From: Dinghuibacter sp964544695
Lineage (GTDB): Bacteria; Bacteroidota; Bacteroidia; Chitinophagales; Chitinophagaceae
Assembly: GCA_964544695.1 (NCBI GenBank)
Contig: CAZJDB010000052.1
Location: 1 to 64,000, forward strand
Direction: 5' to 3'
Length of the DNA stretch: 64,000 nucleotides
A program made the translations under genes and the position numbers. The notes under the pieces were generated by a model that saw only the letters and a program-made list of their open reading frames with translations, did not search any database and was not told the DNA's origin. Positions 36,224-44,868 of the stretch are shown piece by piece; positions within the stretch are counted from its first letter, which is position 1; each line of letters opens with the position of its first letter.

Positions 36224-38875
36224 ATGAACGACGAACAGAAGCGCCTGCAAGACCCAACATGGAAGAACTGGGGCCCCTACGTCTCCGCCCGCCAATGGGG
36301 CACCGTCCGGGAAGACTACAGCGACGACGGACAGGCTTGGACGTACTGCACCCATGACATGGCCCGAAGCAAAGCCTATCGCTGGGGCGAAGAAGGGATC
36401 GGGGGCTATTGCGACAAGGATCAGTTGCTTTGCCTATCGCTCGTCCTTTGGAACGGACACGACCCCATCCTGAAGGAAATCCTCTTCGGACTGTCCAACA
36501 AGGAGGGTAACCACGGGGAAGACGTGAAGGAGCTCTACTACTACCTGGATGGTGTTCCCACCCACGCCTACATGAAGATGCTGTACAAGTATCCCCAGGC
36601 CCTTTTTCCCTACGACCGCCTCCGGAAAGAAAACGCCGCCCGAACCCGTCAGGACCCCGAATTTGAATTGATCGATACGGGGATCTTCGACCACGATGAA
36701 TATTTCGACGTCTTCCTGGAATACGCCAAGGCCTCCCCCGAGGACTTGCTGATGCAAATAACCGTCTTCAACCGTGGCCCCAGGGATGCACCCCTCACCG
36801 TTTTGCCCACCGCCTGGTTCCGGAATACCTGGGCGTGGGGGTACGACCCGTACAAGCCCCACTTCCAACAAGACGGCACGAGAGTCGAGCTGCACCACGA
36901 GGAATTGGGAGGAAAGCGCTACCTGTATATCGACCAGCCCGCGGAATGGCTGTTTTGCGATAATGAAACCAACAACCGCCGCCTGTTCCAGTTCGAGGAC
37001 CACAACACATTCACCAAAGACGGTATCAACGACTACGTCACCCAAGGTCTGCCAACTGTTAACCCGGAAAAAAAGGGTACGAAGGTCGCTCCCCTCGTCC
37101 GCCTGAACATTCCGGCGGGTCAAAAAGCCACGGTACGCCTGCGAATGACGGCCGAAGACGTGTCCAACCCGTTCAAGGACAGCGACGAAGTGCTCGACAA
37201 GCGTCGCGCCGAAACCGACGCCTTTTACAAAGACCTTCAATCCGACCTACACGACGACGACCAGCGCCTCATCCAGCGCCAGGCCCTGGCGGGGATGCTT
37301 TGGTGCAAGCAGTTCTACTACTACGACGTCCGGCAATGGCTGGACGGGGACCCGGCCCAGCCCAGCCCCCCACCCGCCCGGAAGAAGGGGCGCAATATGT
37401 ACTGGCCACACGTCAAGGCGTACCACATCTTCTCCATGCCCGACAACTGGGAATACCCCTGGTTCGCCGCCTGGGACCTGGCCTTTCACGCCGTCACCTT
37501 TATGATGCTGGACCCGGACTTCGCCAAGAACCAGCTCTACACCCTGACGCGGGAATGGTTCCAGCACCCCAACGGGCAGTTGCCCGCCTACGAATGGAAC
37601 TTCAGCGACGCCAATCCCCCCGTGCACGCCTTTGCCGTTTGGAAGGTCTACCAGATCGAGGCCAAACAAAACAACGGGAAGGGCGATACCGTGTTCCTGG
37701 AAAAGCTTTTCCACAAGCTCCTCATCAACTTCACGTGGTGGGTCAATCGTAAGGATGCCGAAGGGAATAACATCTTCGAAGGGGGCTTCCTGGGACTCGA
37801 CAACGTGGGCGTGTTCGACCGGGACATGGCCCTTCCCGAGGGACAAATCGTAGAGCAGGCCGACGGCACTGCCTGGATGGGCATGTTTTGTCTCAACATG
37901 CTCCGGATCTCGCTGGAGCTCTCCAGGGCCAACCCGGCCTACCTGGAAATGGCCAATAAATTCTTCGCCCACTTCCTGTACATCGCAGCCGCCCTGGAGT
38001 CGCTGGGGGACCATGACGGGGGCCTTTGGGACGAGGAGGACCAGTTCTATTACGACCAGATCCGCGCCACGGACGGCTCCTCGAAGCGCCTCAAGCTGAG
38101 GAGCGCGGTGGGGATGATCCCCCTGCTGGCCGTGGAGGTCCTCGACGACAAGCTCCTGCGCCAGTTGCCCGGGTTCCAGAAAAGGATGGATTGGTTCCTG
38201 AAAAATCGCCCCGACCTGGCCAGCCTCGTCTCCCGTTATAATGAAAAAGGGGACAACGAAAAACGCCTGCTGGGCCTCGTCCGGGCCCACCGCATGAAAG
38301 CCGTGCTTGAGAAAATGCTCGACGAAAGCGAATTCCTCAGCCCAGGTGGCTTGCGCTCCGTCTCCAAATACCACCTTCAGCACCCCTACCAGTTCGCCCT
38401 GGACGGTCAGACCCTGACGGTGAAATACCTGCCCGCCGAAAGCGACAGCACGCTGTTCGGGGGTAACTCCAACTGGAGGGGTCCCGTTTGGATGCCCCTC
38501 AACGCCCTGATGCTGGAGGCCCTGGTGCGCTACCACTACTATTATGGCGAAAGCTTTACCATCGAATGCCCCACGGGCTCTGGGAAATTCCTGAACCTCT
38601 ACCAGGTCCAGGAGTTCCTCTCGGCGCGCCTCGTCACCCTTTTCCTCCGGGACGCATCGGGACGCAGGGCCGTCTTTGGGGAGAATGAAAAACTACAGAA
38701 GGACCCACACTTCCGGGACTACCTGACCTTCAATGAATACTTCAACGGGGACAACGGCAAGGGCCTGGGTGCCTCGCACCAAACGGGCTGGACGGGGATC
38801 ATCGCGATGATCATCCAGCCCCGGCCCCGGCATGACAAGGACGACACCAAACCCGCAAAGATCACTGCATCATGA
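36224..38875 (+). CDS. GH63-like glucosidase (MGH1-like, YMR196W type)
   Basis: An 883-residue cytoplasmic-looking protein (no signal peptide). The opening KNWGPYVSARQWGTVREDYS, the stretch WRWGEEGIGG-like YRWGEEGIGGYCD, WNFSDANPPVHAFA and GNSNWRGPVWMPLNALMLEAL match the large GH63-related family with an alpha/alpha toroid used by mannosylglycerate hydrolases and uncharacterised yeast homologues. Substrate is therefore uncertain; glucosides are the best guess. It is seven nt downstream of the glucose dehydrogenase-like gene and overlaps the methyltransferase gene by 4 nt, giving a three-gene operon. Confidence 0.85.
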   Translation: MNDEQKRLQDPTWKNWGPYVSARQWGTVREDYSDDGQAWTYCTHDMARSKAYRWGEEGIGGYCDKDQLLCLSLVLWNGHDPILKEILFGLSNKEGNHGEDVKELYYYLDGVPTHAYMKMLYKYPQALFPYDRLRKENAARTRQDPEFELIDTGIFDHDEYFDVFLEYAKASPEDLLMQITVFNRGPRDAPLTVLPTAWFRNTWAWGYDPYKPHFQQDGTRVELHHEELGGKRYLYIDQPAEWLFCDNETNNRRLFQFEDHNTFTKDGINDYVTQGLPTVNPEKKGTKVAPLVRLNIPAGQKATVRLRMTAEDVSNPFKDSDEVLDKRRAETDAFYKDLQSDLHDDDQRLIQRQALAGMLWCKQFYYYDVRQWLDGDPAQPSPPPARKKGRNMYWPHVKAYHIFSMPDNWEYPWFAAWDLAFHAVTFMMLDPDFAKNQLYTLTREWFQHPNGQLPAYEWNFSDANPPVHAFAVWKVYQIEAKQNNGKGDTVFLEKLFHKLLINFTWWVNRKDAEGNNIFEGGFLGLDNVGVFDRDMALPEGQIVEQADGTAWMGMFCLNMLRISLELSRANPAYLEMANKFFAHFLYIAAALESLGDHDGGLWDEEDQFYYDQIRATDGSSKRLKLRSAVGMIPLLAVEVLDDKLLRQLPGFQKRMDWFLKNRPDLASLVSRYNEKGDNEKRLLGLVRAHRMKAVLEKMLDESEFLSPGGLRSVSKYHLQHPYQFALDGQTLTVKYLPAESDSTLFGGNSNWRGPVWMPLNALMLEALVRYHYYYGESFTIECPTGSGKFLNLYQVQEFLSARLVTLFLRDASGRRAVFGENEKLQKDPHFRDYLTFNEYFNGDNGKGLGASHQTGWTGIIAMIIQPRPRHDKDDTKPAKITAS

Positions 38876-39615
38876 CCTCGAAAAACTGGTTCAGGGAATG
38901 GTTCGATTCCCCCTATTATCACCTCCTCTACGCCAATCGCAACGACGAAGAAGCGGCGCGTTTCATCGACGCCCTGCTGGCGTGGCTCACTCCCGCCCCG
39001 GGAAGCCCTATGCTCGACGTGGCCTGCGGCAGGGGACGCCACAGTCGCTACCTGTCGGCGAAAGGATTCGACGTGACCGGGATCGATCTTTCCCCAAATA
39101 GTATTGCGTATGCAAGGGGCTTCGAAAACGAACACCTGCACTTCTACATCCATGACATGCGCAACCCCTTTTGGATCCGGTACTTCGATTGCGTCTTCAA
39201 CTTCTTTACCAGCTTCGGTTATTTTGCTACGCGCCGGGAGCACGACGACGCCATGCGCATGATGAGCCAGGCGCTGACGCGTTCCGGCGTACTCGTCATC
39301 GACTACCTCAATGCGCGGTATTGGGAAAACCACCTCATCCATAAAACCGAAGTGGAACGGGACGGGGTCCGGTTCCACCTCACGAAGTGGATGGATGAGA
39401 CCCACTTCTATAAGAAGATCGAGATCGAGGATGAGCGCCTCGGCCATCCCCTGGAATTCACCGAGAAGATCGCCAAGTTCTCCGTCGGGGATTTTACCGA
39501 TATGCTGGCCTACCAGGGCATGCAGGTCGCCGATGTCTTCGGGGACTATGCCCTGGGGCCTTATAAAATGAACGAGTCGCCGCGGTTGATCGTGGTTGCC
39601 CGCCGCCGCGGTTGA
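38872..39615 (+). CDS. Class I SAM-dependent methyltransferase
   Basis: A 247-residue protein with a Rossmann-like methyltransferase core. Motif I is MLDVACGRGRHSRYLS (about residues 44-59), followed by GIDLSPNSIAYAR and the acidic FDCVFNFFTSFGYF. The C-terminal half (YLNARYWENHLIHKTEVERDG) is typical of a group often found with sugar-active or polyketide genes. The substrate is unknown. Coupling to the glucosidase gene by a 4-nt overlap is clear. The last codons form the first copy of a 26-nt tandem repeat, so the C-terminus RRRG may have been altered by duplication. Confidence 0.85.
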   Translation: MTSKNWFREWFDSPYYHLLYANRNDEEAARFIDALLAWLTPAPGSPMLDVACGRGRHSRYLSAKGFDVTGIDLSPNSIAYARGFENEHLHFYIHDMRNPFWIRYFDCVFNFFTSFGYFATRREHDDAMRMMSQALTRSGVLVIDYLNARYWENHLIHKTEVERDGVRFHLTKWMDETHFYKKIEIEDERLGHPLEFTEKIAKFSVGDFTDMLAYQGMQVADVFGDYALGPYKMNESPRLIVVARRRG

Positions 39616-39652
39616 TCGTGGTTGCTCGCCGCCGCGGTTGATCGTGGTGGCC
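39581..39652. repeat. 26-nt tandem repeat at the methyltransferase 3' end
   Basis: Units starting at 39581, 39607 and 39633 (the last partial) share cgcggttgatcgtggt followed by cgccgc. The first copy encodes the last residues of the methyltransferase; the stop falls in the second copy because 26 is not a multiple of three. Confidence 0.9.
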
Positions 39653-39659
39653 GGAAGGT

Positions 39660-40157
39660 CTAATAAGTAACGCTCAAACTCCCGTTCGACACGTACAGTG
39701 AATCCGGTCCGCTTCCCCCGCTGAGGTACACTTCCCCGGAGAAGGTCGCGTTGATCACACCTCCCGAATTGGAAGTGATGTCGATGGTAAAGGGATGCGG
39801 GGTCCCGGTGGTGTTATCCGAATAAGCCAATCCCGACGTGAGATTGATCAGGGAGAAGGTGGCCGTATTGTCGAAATTGCTCGCCGTGTCGGAGAAGGAA
39901 CCCATCAGGGTATACGTAGGCCTGCCCGCTACATTGGGGATTTCGATATTCACCTCGGAAGTATCCGAAGTTCCAGGCATGACACCGGCTGCGGAAAAGA
40001 TGATGTTGTTGCCCGTGTCGACAACGCCCTTCATGGACACGGTTTGGCCGTTCCAGGCAAAGGAATAAGAACCCGAGGACAAAGAATTGTTGCTTTTTTT
40101 GCTACAAGAGACTAAAGCAATGGCCATGCAGAGGCCGATGGTGAGTACGGAACGCAT
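39660..40157 (-). CDS. Hypothetical lipoprotein
   Basis: A 165-residue protein with an N-terminal lipobox (MAIALVSCSKK; Cys about residue 18). The mature part is Ser/Thr/Gly-rich with regular beta-like stretches (SYSFAWNGQTVSMKGVV, EVNIEIPN, FTIDITSNSGGVINATFSGEVYL), as in small surface lipoproteins of Bacteroidota. No family is recognised. ATG 40157 is preferred because it directly precedes the hydrophobic segment; a start nine codons upstream is possible. It is 46 nt downstream of the histidine kinase gene on the same strand. Confidence 0.7.
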   Translation of the reverse strand: MRSVLTIGLCMAIALVSCSKKSNNSLSSGSYSFAWNGQTVSMKGVVDTGNNIIFSAAGVMPGTSDTSEVNIEIPNVAGRPTYTLMGSFSDTASNFDNTATFSLINLTSGLAYSDNTTGTPHPFTIDITSNSGGVINATFSGEVYLSGGSGPDSLYVSNGSLSVTY

Positions 40158-40203
40158 AGAATTATTGGATTTAATTGGATTCAAATATATGTAAAATAAT
40201 TCA

Positions 40204-43200
40204 TTAGGACAACAGGGGTAACCAAATAGTAAACGCGGCCCCGTGGCCCTCCTCCGACTCCGCCAGGATTATCCCCTTGTGGTTTTCAACGATCTTGTTG
40301 GCGATGCTCAGGCCGATCCCCGAGCCATTGTACTCAGAGGAATGGTGCAGCCTTTGAAACAACTGAAATATCTTTTTCCGGTATTGGGGCTCGAACCCGA
40401 TCCCGTTATCCGAGAAGGTGATTTCCACGTACGTCCTGTGCGCTTCGAGGCAGGGGACCGTGGCCCCGGAGACGTTCCTGGACCTTACCTGGATGAGGGG
40501 TTTTTCCCGGGAAAACTTCAGGGAATTGCTCAGCAGGTTGGAAAACAGTTGCTCCATTTGCGTAGGGATCGCGGGGATCATGGGCAGTGGATCGCTCAGG
40601 AAAACGGCTTCCTTTTCCTTGATGAGCAATTCGTAGTCACACCGCAAATCGTCCAGGATCCGGTTCAGGTCCGTCAGTTGAAAGGCCTCCACGGCTTGTG
40701 TGAGGCGCGAATATTCCAGCACGCTTTGGATCAGGTAGGACATGCGCCTCGAGGATTCCTGGATCTTGCTTGCATACTTTTTCCAGGTCTCGGGGTCGTC
40801 CTGGTGTTTTTCCAACAGTTGGATAAAGGTGCGGATCTTCCTCAAGGGTTCCTGGAGGTCGTGGCTGGCGATGTAGTTGAAGGATTCAAGCTGCTCATTG
40901 ATTTGCTTGAGCTCGCGGGTCCGGAGAGCCACCTCGGCTTCCAGGCGCTCGGAAGCCTGGACCTTTTCGGTGACGTTGGTGACATGGCACATGACCCCCG
41001 TCACCTCTTTTTTGTGGTTGCGCAGGGGTTTCAGGGTAAAATCGAAATAACCCCCCGGGCCCTGGTACGCCCTTTGGGTAATAATTTCCCCAGTTTTATA
41101 TACAATGTCCAAAAACTCAATGCTTTTGAGACTCGCCTGGGGGAAGGCCTCCCGGGCCGTCCGCCCCAGGAGCTGGTCCTCATCGAGCCCGAACATATCC
41201 CGATAAAGGGCGTTGGCCAGGGTAAATGTATGTTCGGGTCCGTCCATTATGGCAATGGCCGCCGGGGCCTGCATCAGGAAGGACCTGAGGTCCTCCTCGA
41301 TTTCGTTCTTCCTCCGGACGATATTCAGCTGGGCCCGGATCCGGGCCACCAGTTCCGTGGCCGAAAAGGGCTTTACCAGGTAGTCGTCCGCACCCGTCCC
41401 CAGCCCTTGTACCTTGGATTCCTCCCCGGCGCGTGCCGTGAGGAGGATGACGGGCGTCTGCGCCATGGTCTTGTTCCCTTTGACCTCCCGGACCAACTGA
41501 ATGCCGTCCATGATGGGCATCATGATATCGGACACGACCAGGGCGGGTTTTTCAGACCGGATCTTGTGCAGGGCCTCCATGCCGTTGGCGGCTGTCAGCA
41601 CCCGGAACTGCTTTTGGAGCAGGCTGCGGATGTGGGCGCGCATGTCGGCGTTGTCGTCCACTACCAGTATGGTTTCTCTGCTGCCTCCGGGGGCATCGTC
41701 CGGCAGCGCCGGTGCCCCGTCTGGCGGCACGGGCGCCTCGAAATAGTCGTGGTATATCGTTTCCTCCGAATCCCAGGGCGCATCGGCCGTTTGATCGGGG
41801 GGCAGGTGGCCCTTGCCGAAGGGGATGCGGACCTCGAACGTGCTGCCCAGCCCCATTTTGCTCCTCACCCTGATCTCGCCTCCGTGGAGTTTCACCAGCT
41901 CCCGGGTTAGGGATAAACCGATGCCCGTGCCTTCGTAGGAACGGCCCCGGGCGTTTTCCACGCGATAAAAGCGTTCGAACAGGCGGGGCATTTCCGTTTC
42001 AGGGATGCCCGTTCCGGTATCCTCCACCGTCATGACGGCGTGATCGCCGTCGAAAAACAAGTGGAGGGTGATGCCCCCTTTCAGGGTATACTTGAAGGCA
42101 TTGGACAGCAGGTTGAACACGATCTTTTCCCACATGCCCTTGTCCACATAGACGGGTTGCAGGATGCCCTCCGTTTTCACCGTCAGGGTCAATCCCGCCT
42201 TTTCGATCAGGGACCGGAAATGGGCGGCCAGGTTGGCCGTAAGGGATCCCAGGTCGGTAAGGGCGTACACGGCCTTTTGGCGTCCGTCCTCGATGCGGCT
42301 GAAGTCCAGGAGGCTGTTGACCAGCTTCAGCAGGCGCATGGCGTTGCGGTGCATCAGCTCCATTTGCTCCCTGCCGCCCCCGTTCTCCATTTGCTCCCTG
42401 CCGCCGTTCTCCATTTGCTCCCTGCCGCCGTCGTTCTTTAGGGATTCTTCGAGGGTTCCCAGGATGAGGGTCAGGGGAGTCCGGAACTCATGGCTGATGT
42501 TGGAAAAGAAAATCGTCTTGGCTTTATCTATGGCTTCCAGGGCCTGGGCCCTTTTCCGCTCCTCCTCGTAGGCCATTGCGTTGCTCAGGCCCAGGGAAAT
42601 CTGGTCGGCAACGATCTGGACGAAGTTCCGGTAGGTAGTGTCGAACTTTCGGTAGGGGTTCAAACCCAGCACCAGGCTCGCACGGGAGGCCCTGAGGGGG
42701 ATTTGGACATAGTGTTGGGCGGGGATGTCCCAGGCGCCCTGGGGAACGTCGCCCCACCGCCCGTCGTTTACACCCACGGATAAACCGGCGCCCGAGGCCC
42801 CGATGGATGGCGCAACGTGCGGCTCGCCCTTGATGATCCGGGCAAAGGGGATGTCGTAGGGATTCTTGACCAGGGCGTCCAGCGCTTTTTCGAACACCTC
42901 GTCCTCTGAAAGCGTGGTCCCGATGCTCCTACCCAATTCGCTGAGCGTTTCCATCTGTCGCCGCGCCACCACCGTTTCCGTGATTTCATTCACCGTGGCC
43001 AGCACCCCGCCTATCCCGTCAGGCGCCAAATTATCGGGCACTGCGCTGTAGGCGATGGTAAAATGCGTCTCCTCGATGAAATTATTCCGGTTTATGATCA
43101 GCAGGATGTCGTCCATCCAGGTGGAGGGACCTCCCTGGTAGGGCGTGTCCACCAGGGGTTGCAGTACGTGCCAGATCTCGGACCAGCACTCATACCCTGG

Positions 43201-43467
43201 GACACCCAGGGATCGGTGCGGGTGCTTCAGACCCGGAACTGGTATATAGGGATCGTTGTAAAACTGGATGTAGTCCGGGCCCCACCATAATAGCATCGGA
43301 AAGCGATTGGCCAACATCACGCTGAGAAGGCTCTTCAGGCTGGGGGACCAGTCCTCGGGGTCCCCCAGGGAGGTTCGGTTCCACTCGAAGCGCCTCATCA
43401 ATTCCCCCATCTCTCCACCGCCCTTAAGGAATTCGGGCGTTTTCGGTTTCGCGGCTATTATTTCCAT
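40204..43467 (-). CDS. Hybrid sensor kinase with two histidine kinase cores flanking a receiver domain
   Basis: A 1087-residue, apparently soluble protein. Order: PAS-like domain (ANRFPMLLWWGPDYIQFYND, about 15-160), GAF-like region (170-300), first HisKA with SNISHEFRTPLT (His326) and HATPase with DTGTGIPETE and GTGIGLSLTREL, a receiver (TILVVDDNADMRAH, phospho-acceptor Asp647 in VVSDIMMP, later KPFSATEL), a PAS domain (about 735-845), and a second HisKA with YIASHDLQEPLRK (His869) plus HATPase (DNGIGFEP, GSGIGLSIANKI). The second core is of the bacteriophytochrome type. Between the helices of the first HisKA is a triplicated 8-9-residue segment. No response regulator or obvious target is adjacent. 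Confidence 0.92.
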   Translation of the reverse strand: MEIIAAKPKTPEFLKGGGEMGELMRRFEWNRTSLGDPEDWSPSLKSLLSVMLANRFPMLLWWGPDYIQFYNDPYIPVPGLKHPHRSLGVPGYECWSEIWHVLQPLVDTPYQGGPSTWMDDILLIINRNNFIEETHFTIAYSAVPDNLAPDGIGGVLATVNEITETVVARRQMETLSELGRSIGTTLSEDEVFEKALDALVKNPYDIPFARIIKGEPHVAPSIGASGAGLSVGVNDGRWGDVPQGAWDIPAQHYVQIPLRASRASLVLGLNPYRKFDTTYRNFVQIVADQISLGLSNAMAYEEERKRAQALEAIDKAKTIFFSNISHEFRTPLTLILGTLEESLKNDGGREQMENGGREQMENGGGREQMELMHRNAMRLLKLVNSLLDFSRIEDGRQKAVYALTDLGSLTANLAAHFRSLIEKAGLTLTVKTEGILQPVYVDKGMWEKIVFNLLSNAFKYTLKGGITLHLFFDGDHAVMTVEDTGTGIPETEMPRLFERFYRVENARGRSYEGTGIGLSLTRELVKLHGGEIRVRSKMGLGSTFEVRIPFGKGHLPPDQTADAPWDSEETIYHDYFEAPVPPDGAPALPDDAPGGSRETILVVDDNADMRAHIRSLLQKQFRVLTAANGMEALHKIRSEKPALVVSDIMMPIMDGIQLVREVKGNKTMAQTPVILLTARAGEESKVQGLGTGADDYLVKPFSATELVARIRAQLNIVRRKNEIEEDLRSFLMQAPAAIAIMDGPEHTFTLANALYRDMFGLDEDQLLGRTAREAFPQASLKSIEFLDIVYKTGEIITQRAYQGPGGYFDFTLKPLRNHKKEVTGVMCHVTNVTEKVQASERLEAEVALRTRELKQINEQLESFNYIASHDLQEPLRKIRTFIQLLEKHQDDPETWKKYASKIQESSRRMSYLIQSVLEYSRLTQAVEAFQLTDLNRILDDLRCDYELLIKEKEAVFLSDPLPMIPAIPTQMEQLFSNLLSNSLKFSREKPLIQVRSRNVSGATVPCLEAHRTYVEITFSDNGIGFEPQYRKKIFQLFQRLHHSSEYNGSGIGLSIANKIVENHKGIILAESEEGHGAAFTIWLPLLS
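42358..42435. repeat. Tandem repeat (27/24/27 nt) inside the histidine kinase gene
   Basis: Three units beginning at 42358, 42385 and 42409 each encode the segment GREQME with linking Gly/Asn residues. The third coding copy runs directly into LMHRNAMRLLKLV, the normal second helix of the HisKA domain, so the repeat looks like an expansion of the native sequence. The frame is retained in all copies. Confidence 0.9.
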
Positions 43468-43554
43468 GACAAGTCTTAGGTCAACTTATGGTTAAGTAAA
43501 GAATTATGCCAAAATTTTGCGGGGGGGCTCAAATTTTGCATTTTTACGGGGCAC

Positions 43555-44868
43555 ATGAATGAGCTCCTGATCATTTTCGGCCTGATCATCCTCAATGCTT
43601 TTTTTTCCATGGCGGAGATCGCCCTGGTCTCCTCCCGCAAAGCCAGGCTGGAAAGTCAGGCCGCCAAAGGCGACCTGGCCGCGCGCCGGGCCCTGGACCT
43701 CACCGAACAACCCGCCCGCCTGATCTCCACGGTACAAATCGGGCTTACCCTGATCGGCATATTAATCGGCAACCTGTCCGGGAGGCATATGGAAGACGGC
43801 CTTTCCGCATGGCTGCATCGGTTCCACTGGATCGGCGCCTACAACGAGGACGTTGCCACGGTCATCATCGTCTTGGTCATCAGTTATTTCCTCCTGGTCT
43901 TGGGAGAACTGGTGCCAAAGCGTATCGGCCTGGCAGCCCCCGAGACCATCGGGAAGGCCCTCTCGGGGATCATGAACTTCCTGTCTCTGATTGGGTATCC
44001 CTTCGTTTGGGTCCTTACTAAATCGTCCAACTTTTTGTATCGCATCTTCCGAATCGACAACCGCGACAGCCAGGTCACGGAAGACGAGATCAAAGCCCTG
44101 ATCGACGAGGGTACCGAACACGGGGCCATCGAAGAAGCCGAACAGGAAATCATCGAACGCGTCTTCCACCTGGGGGATCGCAACATCACTTCACTGATGA
44201 CGCACCGCAGCGACATCCTCTGGTTCGACCTGAACGACCAGGTAAGTCAGATCCGCCCCACGGTTCAGCTTTCCCCGCACTTCACCTACCCCCTCTGCCA
44301 CCAGACCATAGACGACATCCGGGGCATCGTCACCCTGAAGGCCTTGTTCCGCGCCGACCCCGAAACGCGCCTGTCTGACATCATGCAACCCGCGCTGTAT
44401 GTCCCCGAAAACAATACCGCCTACCAAATCCTCGAAAAGTTCAAGCAGGCCAAGATCCATTCGTGCTTCATCGTGGATGAATACGGGACCCTCCAGGGCA
44501 TGGTGACCCTCAACGACATACTCGAAGCCATCGTGGGAGACATGCCCGAGCCCGGGCAGGACGACTACGAAATCATCCAACGCGGGGACGGGACCTATTT
44601 GGTGGATGGGCAACTACCCTTCTACGACTTCATGCAATACTTCGACAAACTGGAGTGGATCGACACCGAGGAAATGGAATACGATACCCTGGCGGGGTTT
44701 ATTTTACATCAGTTGGAAAGGATACCCCGTACGGGAGAGGTCCTGGAATGGAAGGGCTTCGTCTTCGAGGTGGTGGATATGGATGGGCACCGCATCGATA
44801 AGGTGCTCGTGAGCATACATCCTTCGGCTTCGGAGGCATCTTCATCCGAAGAGTCGGGCGATTCGTAA
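43555..44868 (+). CDS. Hemolysin/CorC-type membrane protein (CNNM, CBS domains, CorC_HlyC)
   Basis: A 437-residue protein with an N-terminal DUF21/CNNM transmembrane domain (about 1-180; FFSMAEIALVSSRKARLE, LVLGELVPKRIGLAAPE), two CBS domains (about 200-325; VTEDEIKALIDEGTEHGAI before, then HSCFIVDEYGTLQGMVTLNDILE) and a C-terminal CorC_HlyC domain (345-430; TYLVDGQLPFYDFMQYF). The family is linked to magnesium or other divalent cation transport; older hemolysin labels are probably misleading. It shares one base with the next gene (TAATG), so both are probably translated together. Confidence 0.92.
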   Translation: MNELLIIFGLIILNAFFSMAEIALVSSRKARLESQAAKGDLAARRALDLTEQPARLISTVQIGLTLIGILIGNLSGRHMEDGLSAWLHRFHWIGAYNEDVATVIIVLVISYFLLVLGELVPKRIGLAAPETIGKALSGIMNFLSLIGYPFVWVLTKSSNFLYRIFRIDNRDSQVTEDEIKALIDEGTEHGAIEEAEQEIIERVFHLGDRNITSLMTHRSDILWFDLNDQVSQIRPTVQLSPHFTYPLCHQTIDDIRGIVTLKALFRADPETRLSDIMQPALYVPENNTAYQILEKFKQAKIHSCFIVDEYGTLQGMVTLNDILEAIVGDMPEPGQDDYEIIQRGDGTYLVDGQLPFYDFMQYFDKLEWIDTEEMEYDTLAGFILHQLERIPRTGEVLEWKGFVFEVVDMDGHRIDKVLVSIHPSASEASSSEESGDS

